From NCBI GenBank assembly GCA_002293345.1, contig DBDB01000065.1, positions 1 to 11,116 on the forward strand: a stretch of DNA of 11,116 nt. Direction: 5' to 3'. The position numbers were made by a program, and so were the translations under genes. Shown here piece by piece: positions 6,644-11,116 of the stretch. Positions within the stretch are counted from its first letter, which is position 1. Every line of letters starts with the position of its first letter. Origin of the DNA: Alistipes sp. UBA943. Lineage in GTDB: Bacteria; Bacteroidota; Bacteroidia; Bacteroidales; Rikenellaceae. A model generated the notes under the pieces. That model was not told where the DNA came from and did no database searches. It was given only the letters and a program-made list of their open reading frames with translations.

Positions 6644-7717
6644 ATGATCATGAAAAAATTGACAACTTATTTACTGGCCGCCCTCGCACTCACCGCGATG
6701 GTAGTTTCGTTGGGCTCGTGCGACCGTGAGACGACCACTCCCGATCCCGAAGTAGGCACACTGGTGTTCGAGATCATGACGGCCGGTGTGACTCCCGCCA
6801 CGCGTGCCGGCACGCCATTCTATTCGGTATCGTTGCCTTCGCCCGTGAGCACGGTGACGGTCTATGTGTTTGAACGGAATGAATCCGGTGATTTTATGTG
6901 GACGCGATCGATTCCGTTGACGGAGTGGTCGTCAGCAGGCACATCGTATGTTTACACTGTGCCCGAGGCGAATATGCTTCCCGCCGGTACGTATAAGTTC
7001 CTGGCCGTCGGTTCGGGTGTGATTACCGGCTACACACTCCCTACGTTGGACGAATCGCTGAACTACAACAACATGACGGTCACGGGCACCTCGACCGACA
7101 CGTTCGACGAAATCTACGCCGGCAGTAGTGACAACGTGACGATCACTTCCGAAGGAGCGCGTGTCGGGATTACGATGAAACGTAAGGTGGCTGGCGTGAT
7201 GGGTTACTTCGTGAACGTTCCTGTCAACCAGGAAGGTGTGAAACCTACAGCATTACGCCTGACGGCCACAACCCGCAACACGGGGGTCAACTTGACCAGC
7301 GATCTCGGTATCACCCCTTCGGCTGCCGTGTATAACATTCTGGACATCGACCTGACGGGACTTGCTGATAACGGTACGGTATTCACCGGAGCTACGATCC
7401 CGGGTATCGTGAAGCTGGATAACTCCCAGTTGCAGGGCCACTTCGTATTTCCCGTGGAGGATGTGATATTGGAACTCGGGCTTTATAACGGAACGACGGA
7501 GTTGCGTACGTGGGAGATCAACAACGGTGATCCAATGACCCTCGCGGCGAACCACCTCTACACGTTGGGAACGAAGCAATTGCCCGGCTCGACGGCTGGC
7601 GATCCCGATTCGGATGACCAAAAACCGGACTCCGGTATCGACCTGATGACCGACCAACAGATTATGATCACGGTCGACACGTCGTGGGACGATGTGACGG
7701 ATTTGATTATCGAATAA
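6644..7717 (+). CDS. Fimbrillin-like (FimA/Mfa1 type) pilus subunit
   Basis: This 357-residue predicted lipoprotein has Cys26 in the lipobox VSLGSC. The mature region starts TLVFEIMTAG and contains TRAG at residues 53-56. In fimbrillins an arginine near this place is where the lipidated N-terminal segment is cut off, freeing a groove for strand-exchange polymerisation. Features typical of the family are VSTVTVYVFER (about 69-79) and the late NHLYTLGTK. A final strand after an acidic linker (DQQIMITVDTSWDDV) could be the donor strand. It is the best candidate for the main fibre subunit. The start is ATG 6644, and ATG 6650 in the same frame is possible. It follows the anchor gene by 30 bp and is followed by the next gene after 11 bp, consistent with an operon. 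Confidence 0.7.
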   Translation: MIMKKLTTYLLAALALTAMVVSLGSCDRETTTPDPEVGTLVFEIMTAGVTPATRAGTPFYSVSLPSPVSTVTVYVFERNESGDFMWTRSIPLTEWSSAGTSYVYTVPEANMLPAGTYKFLAVGSGVITGYTLPTLDESLNYNNMTVTGTSTDTFDEIYAGSSDNVTITSEGARVGITMKRKVAGVMGYFVNVPVNQEGVKPTALRLTATTRNTGVNLTSDLGITPSAAVYNILDIDLTGLADNGTVFTGATIPGIVKLDNSQLQGHFVFPVEDVILELGLYNGTTELRTWEINNGDPMTLAANHLYTLGTKQLPGSTAGDPDSDDQKPDSGIDLMTDQQIMITVDTSWDDVTDLIIE

Positions 7718-7728
7718 CGATAAGAGAA

Positions 7729-8751
7729 ATGAGACGTTTCGTACGGATATGTTGCATGTTGCCGCTCCTCCTTGGAGCGGTGGCATGCGGCACGTCCAAT
7801 ACGAACGATCCCGAAAAATCATCGGTGGTACTCCACCTCGGAGCGGGTACCGGAATGCAGCCGCATTTCTCGAATGCCGATTCGCTGACTGTGAAACGTA
7901 TCATCGTCATTCCGTTTGTGAAACGCGACGAATCGCTCTCTGACGACAACGAAAATTTCGTACCCGATCTCAACCTGATGAAGCAACGCGACATTGTCGA
8001 CTTCCCGGTACGCGATATTGTACTCTACCTCGAGGCACGGCGCACGTACAAACTTTTGGTCGTCGGATGCAAACGTCGCGACTACGATTTGGCGTTCCGC
8101 GGCACGGCGATGAACCGCTTCGAGATGGGTACCTTCGACGTTACAGCGACGCTGGCCAATTTCGACCTGCATCCCAAAACCGCCAACCAAACTCCTGAGT
8201 TCTACACCTGTGTATGCCGTGTCGACGGTACCGAAACCGAGGCGTTCCTGCCCGATAAGACCGAACTGTTGACGGGTGAGTTGACGCGCATCGTGAGCGG
8301 GCTTTCGGTTACCATTACCGACATTCCGACCTACGTGGAATCCATCTCGCTGATCGCCGAAAACCTGACGATATCGTCCACTGCGGTGACCGGAAGTGTG
8401 GTGCTGTTTCAGGATACGGGGCGTAACGAGGATAGCCTGCTGGCCACACAAGTGCCTACGGAAGAGGGTACGATCGAGTTCAACGTGTACCTGCTGCCGA
8501 TGATGCCGAGTCACGATACGGAGTTCTACTTGGAGGTGACGCAGCGCAATGCGGGGGCAGTGGAGAGTCACACGATCATTACGGATGACATGCCGGGTGT
8601 GGTGATGAACAACCGTTTCATGCTCTGGCCCAACCGCGCACTCAACCTGACGGGTAACTTTACGAAACTCAACGTAGGATTTCAAGTGAATACTTCCGGG
8701 ATTAATTTGGACGATCCTGCTTGGGATGGTATAGGTTACGGTCCAGCTTAG
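7729..8751 (+). CDS. Lipoprotein, probable minor pilus subunit
   Basis: This 340-residue protein starts at MRRFVRICCMLPLLLGAVAC, with a likely lipidated Cys20. The lipobox is less canonical, with Ala at -3. The reading frame opens earlier, at 7684, but that start lies inside the previous gene, and only ATG 7729 places the signal peptide at the N-terminus. It is soluble and beta-rich, with repeated beta-strand patterns, and has no arginine cleavage motif like the previous gene. The C-terminus (FQVNTSGINLDDPAWDGI) is not a match I recognise. Its place 11 bp after the fimbrillin-like gene and 9 bp before the next lipoprotein suggests a minor or accessory subunit. I cannot assign a named family. 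Confidence 0.6.
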   Translation: MRRFVRICCMLPLLLGAVACGTSNTNDPEKSSVVLHLGAGTGMQPHFSNADSLTVKRIIVIPFVKRDESLSDDNENFVPDLNLMKQRDIVDFPVRDIVLYLEARRTYKLLVVGCKRRDYDLAFRGTAMNRFEMGTFDVTATLANFDLHPKTANQTPEFYTCVCRVDGTETEAFLPDKTELLTGELTRIVSGLSVTITDIPTYVESISLIAENLTISSTAVTGSVVLFQDTGRNEDSLLATQVPTEEGTIEFNVYLLPMMPSHDTEFYLEVTQRNAGAVESHTIITDDMPGVVMNNRFMLWPNRALNLTGNFTKLNVGFQVNTSGINLDDPAWDGIGYGPA

Positions 8752-8760
8752 CGTCTATAT

Positions 8761-10242
8761 ATGAAAACACGTACGATACTCTTTTTACTCCTGTGCCTGT
8801 CACTCGTGGCCTGCACGCATGGACCTGATTCCGATGACACGGACTTGTCCACACCTTCCATCGGGGTTCCCGACGGATATTTTGTCGCTACGTTTACATC
8901 TACCTCCTCGACCGATCCCGTCACCCGTGAGGCGGTGACGGGTCCGGATGCGCGCATCAGCGACTTGCGTTATTTGATATTTCTCGAAACGGGTGAGTTT
9001 GTGAAGGAGAAACGTGTCACGACCCCTGCGGACGGGGTGCAGACATGGCCGCTGCCCGTGATTCGCGACACGTTGGCCAGGGGTAGTTATCGGGTCGTGT
9101 TTCTCGGTAACATGGAGCCGTCGCTGTTCAATGGCTCGGAAGTGCTGACCGGTTACCGGGACGGCTTCGCCAATACACGCATCCACCTCCCTCAATATGA
9201 ATTTACGGACAACACGGAGTTCTACATGGCGCAGGCCACGTTTTCAGACGTGTTGCCGACGGCAGAGATCCTGCTGCAACGCATCATCGCCAAACTGGAT
9301 GTGTCGCGCAACTTCCTCGACGCGGAAGATGCCCTGAATATGCTGGTGGCCAATATCGTCGCACAGGTAGACTACAAAACCATTCTCTCGACGACGATCA
9401 ACGGACTCCTGCCTGGTCCACTGACGGCCGCGGTCCAACAGATACCGTTGGCAAGTGTTGTTTTAATACCCGTCGGAGGTGTTGTTGGCGCGGTAGATCT
9501 GTTGCTGGGTACGCTGTTGGCGCCGGTGGTGGATCTGGTGTACGATCTGCTGCTGCAACGGTTGGTGGCGGCTGTGGGGTCGCTCCTGGCGGCCAATACG
9601 GAGAGCGGTGCCGGGATTCTGGATATCCTCACGCCACTCCTGAATCCTTGGTCGTCATTGGACGGAACCTCCGCGGCACTGGTGACGGTCGATGGATTTC
9701 CGAGTTCGATGGATCTCAACCTGACCGTGACGGACACCTTTCCGGACGGGACGCAGTTTGCCTACTCGTTCTCGCCCGATCCGAATGTGAAGAGCGTGTG
9801 GATACGCGGGTTTGCGGGTACGTATAACATTACGGAGGTAAATGTGCTCAAGCAGGGGCTTGTGGGGGGTATTGTGGTGGATGGAATACTGGACAGTTCG
9901 CTGCTGTTGAACGGTGATTTTATCGACATCAACGACCCGATAACCGCTGTGCTGGGGGTTAACGAGTGGTGGAACGCTGACTATTCGTTCCTCGATCTGG
10001 GATTGAAGGATTATACGCTGCAAACAGATGGCGAGGCGCCCTTGTCGATAGATATTACGCTCTCCGATCTGACGAATCTCGATGGGTTGTTGGGGGGTAT
10101 CCCGATCCTGGGGCCGATCATTGAAGATGTCGTGGGTACGCTTCTGGGACCGATCAAGCTCTCTGTGCCGGTGAATCTGCCGCTTCTCGGGATCGAAAAC
10201 CTGAGCGTACAGGGCGGTTGGTCGACCACGCAGCAGGTGTAA
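8761..10242 (+). CDS. Lipoprotein with hydrophobic segments, possible pilus tip
   Basis: This 493-residue predicted lipoprotein has Cys18 in the lipobox LSLVAC. The N-terminal third resembles fimbrillin-like subunits: YFVATFTSTSS (40-50), an arginine-containing VTREA (54-58), RISDLRYLIF (65-74) and an IIAKLDVS-type boundary (about 175-182). Two Leu/Ile/Val/Gly/Pro-rich stretches follow, at about 206-294 and 440-478. The first includes VDLLLGTLLAPVVDLVYDLL (245-264). The second repeats the idea with VVGTLLGPIKL (457-467). Scattered Asp and Arg suggest amphipathic helices rather than plain membrane spans. Being last in the locus and the largest subunit, it may be the tip component. The function of the hydrophobic parts is not known. 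The gene ends directly at the stop of the convergent ftsE-like gene. Confidence 0.65.
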   Translation: MKTRTILFLLLCLSLVACTHGPDSDDTDLSTPSIGVPDGYFVATFTSTSSTDPVTREAVTGPDARISDLRYLIFLETGEFVKEKRVTTPADGVQTWPLPVIRDTLARGSYRVVFLGNMEPSLFNGSEVLTGYRDGFANTRIHLPQYEFTDNTEFYMAQATFSDVLPTAEILLQRIIAKLDVSRNFLDAEDALNMLVANIVAQVDYKTILSTTINGLLPGPLTAAVQQIPLASVVLIPVGGVVGAVDLLLGTLLAPVVDLVYDLLLQRLVAAVGSLLAANTESGAGILDILTPLLNPWSSLDGTSAALVTVDGFPSSMDLNLTVTDTFPDGTQFAYSFSPDPNVKSVWIRGFAGTYNITEVNVLKQGLVGGIVVDGILDSSLLLNGDFIDINDPITAVLGVNEWWNADYSFLDLGLKDYTLQTDGEAPLSIDITLSDLTNLDGLLGGIPILGPIIEDVVGTLLGPIKLSVPVNLPLLGIENLSVQGGWSTTQQV

Positions 10243-10914
10243 TTACAACTCCTGAATACGGTTGTTGGAAAAGAGGATCGTGCGGGCGGGATGCTCCTCG
10301 ACCAGTGTCGTGTTGTGTGTCGACATGACGACAGCCGTACCGTCGTACGAGATTCGTTTGAAGAGCTCCATGATGCCGTCTGCCGCGGCCGGATCCAGGT
10401 TGCCCGTCGGTTCGTCGGCCAACAACAGCCTGGGTTTGTTCAGCAGGGCGCGGGCAATGACCAAGCGTTGCTGTTCGCCACCGGAGAGTTCGTGCGGCAT
10501 CTTGTAGTGCTTCTCCATCAGGCCAGTGAGTTGCAGGACCTCCTCGATACGCATCCGGATCTGTTGCTCGTTGCGCCAACCCGTGGCACGCATCACGTAG
10601 TGCAGGTTCAGAAACACGTTCCGGTCCGTCAGCAGTCGATAGTCCTGAAATACGACTCCCAACTGGCGCCTCAGTGCCGCTATGTCGCGTTTGCGCATCC
10701 GCGTCAGGTCGAATCCGACCGCCTCGCCAGTGCCGGTATACAGCGGAAGCTCGGCATACAGCAGTTTCATCAGCGACGTCTTGCCGCTACCCACACGACC
10801 GATGAAGTAGACGAACTCTCCCGCCGAGACGTCCAGATCGACATCCGTCAGCACAGGCTCCCCGGACTGGTACACCGAAACGCCTCGCAATCGTATCACA
10901 TTTTTTGTCGCCAT
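10243..10914 (-). CDS. ftsE: FtsE-like ABC transporter ATPase
   Basis: This 223-residue ATPase has Walker A GRVGSGKTS (39-47), the Q-loop in VVFQDYRLL (Gln90), the signature LSGGEQQR (143-150), Walker B LLLADEP (163-169) with the D-loop GNLD, and the switch histidine in MSTHN (200). The short length, the FQDYRLL stretch and FIGRVGSGKTS fit FtsE, which couples ATP hydrolysis through the membrane protein FtsX to cell-wall hydrolases at the division site. ftsX is not in the window. In Bacteroidetes the two genes are often apart. LolD or MacB-type ATPases are related alternatives, but the Q-loop context favours FtsE. The ATG follows a near-consensus -7 box by 7 bases. The gene converges on the fimbrial operon with no spacer, and no terminator is seen. 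Confidence 0.85.
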   Translation of the reverse strand: MATKNVIRLRGVSVYQSGEPVLTDVDLDVSAGEFVYFIGRVGSGKTSLMKLLYAELPLYTGTGEAVGFDLTRMRKRDIAALRRQLGVVFQDYRLLTDRNVFLNLHYVMRATGWRNEQQIRMRIEEVLQLTGLMEKHYKMPHELSGGEQQRLVIARALLNKPRLLLADEPTGNLDPAAADGIMELFKRISYDGTAVVMSTHNTTLVEEHPARTILFSNNRIQEL

Positions 10915-10921
10915 TGCCCGG

Positions 10922-10929
10922 CCAAGATA
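10922..10929 (-). promoter_or_regulatory. -7 box of the ftsE-like gene
   Basis: On the minus strand this reads TATCTTGG, one base from TAnnTTTG, and 7 bases separate it from the ATG. The region upstream is A-rich with no clear -33 TTTG. The layout implies a very short or absent leader. Confidence 0.45.
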
Positions 10930-10951
10930 CGATTTTTATTTTATTTTTCGT

Positions 10952-10959
10952 TACCTTTG
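10952..10959 (+). promoter_or_regulatory. -7 box of the tmRNA gene
   Basis: TACCTTTG matches TAnnTTTG exactly. Transcription would start near 10965, leaving about 20 bases of 5' precursor before the mature tmRNA end at 10988, which RNase P would remove. It is divergent from the ftsE-like promoter. Confidence 0.6.
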
Positions 10960-10987
10960 TCGCATCATCCACTCAGCCGTGGACGCC

Positions 10988-11116
10988 GGGGGTGACCGGT
11001 TTTGACAGCGGGCAGGGTTTGATGGTAAGCACGTCGAGCGTTGTGTGGTGGCTCGCTAATCCCAACATGCAAATTGTAAATGGCAATAATAGCTATGCAC
11101 TCGCTGCCTAATTTTC
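10988..11116 (+). ncRNA. ssrA: tmRNA (ssrA), 5' part, cut by window edge
   Basis: GGGGGTGACCGGTTTTGACA is the conserved 5' end of tmRNA that forms half of the tRNA-like domain. CGAGC (11035-11039) can pair with GCTCG (11051-11055) as the first stem of pseudoknot 1. The tag reading frame then ends at TAA 11109-11111. Read from GGC at 11082 it encodes GNNSYALAA, a nine-residue tag like the GETNYALAA type known in Bacteroides, with the usual YALAA degradation signal. The resume codon is inferred by that likeness. This RNA and SmpB rescue stalled ribosomes and mark the unfinished protein for proteolysis. The 3' half, with the CCA end, lies outside the window. Confidence 0.93.

Noticed and set aside
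7253..8685. Minus-strand frames opposite the fimbrial subunit genes
   Set aside because: They look like shadows: biased composition, no signal or domain, and fully covered by coding sequence on the plus strand.

Overview
The window looks like a chromosomal segment of a Bacteroidales bacterium, most likely Rikenellaceae or Alistipes-like (the genus is an inference). Evidence: several -7 boxes fit the Bacteroidetes consensus TAnnTTTG, Shine-Dalgarno sequences are largely absent, a TonB-dependent receptor is paired with a DUF4249 lipoprotein, there are type V (FimA/Mfa) pilus lipoproteins, an FtsE-type ATPase stands without ftsX, and the tmRNA tag ends in YALAA in the short Bacteroidetes style. 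The genes are fairly GC-rich, while the promoters and the left edge are AT-rich.

Layout. Positions 1-183 are non-coding and hold two related stem-loops (69-129) and a strong bidirectional terminator (136-166). A membrane-anchored protein of unknown function (184-825, minus) diverges from a RecD/Dda-like SF1 helicase gene (852-2240, plus) across 26 bp. The helicase converges, with stop codons overlapping, on a minus-strand pair: an intact DUF2442 gene (2237-2467) and, upstream of it, a DUF4160 gene broken by a one-base frameshift (2474-2730). A 58-bp divergent promoter region then leads into a long plus-strand block from 2789 to 10242: TonB-dependent receptor, DUF4249 lipoprotein, and four further predicted lipoproteins. 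Those four look like a type V pilus locus: a FimB/Mfa2-like anchor, a fimbrillin-like main subunit and two minor subunits. The last subunit carries unusual Leu/Ile/Val/Gly/Pro-rich segments. The block abuts a convergent ftsE-like ABC ATPase gene (10243-10914, minus). The 5' part of tmRNA (ssrA, 10988 to the window edge) runs divergently from ftsE.

How it works together. The receptor and DUF4249 pair probably imports or senses a surface ligand. The lipoproteins after it probably assemble a surface fimbria by the lipoprotein-export, strand-exchange route. They sit on one strand with small gaps and could be co-transcribed, although a weak promoter-like box and a hairpin lie before the FimB-like gene. 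The rest is housekeeping: helicase, FtsE and trans-translation RNA. The points most worth a second look are the hydrophobic pilus-locus lipoprotein, the paired hairpins at the left edge, the frameshifted DUF4160 gene, and the recurrent promoter-to-ATG spacing that suggests leaderless mRNAs.
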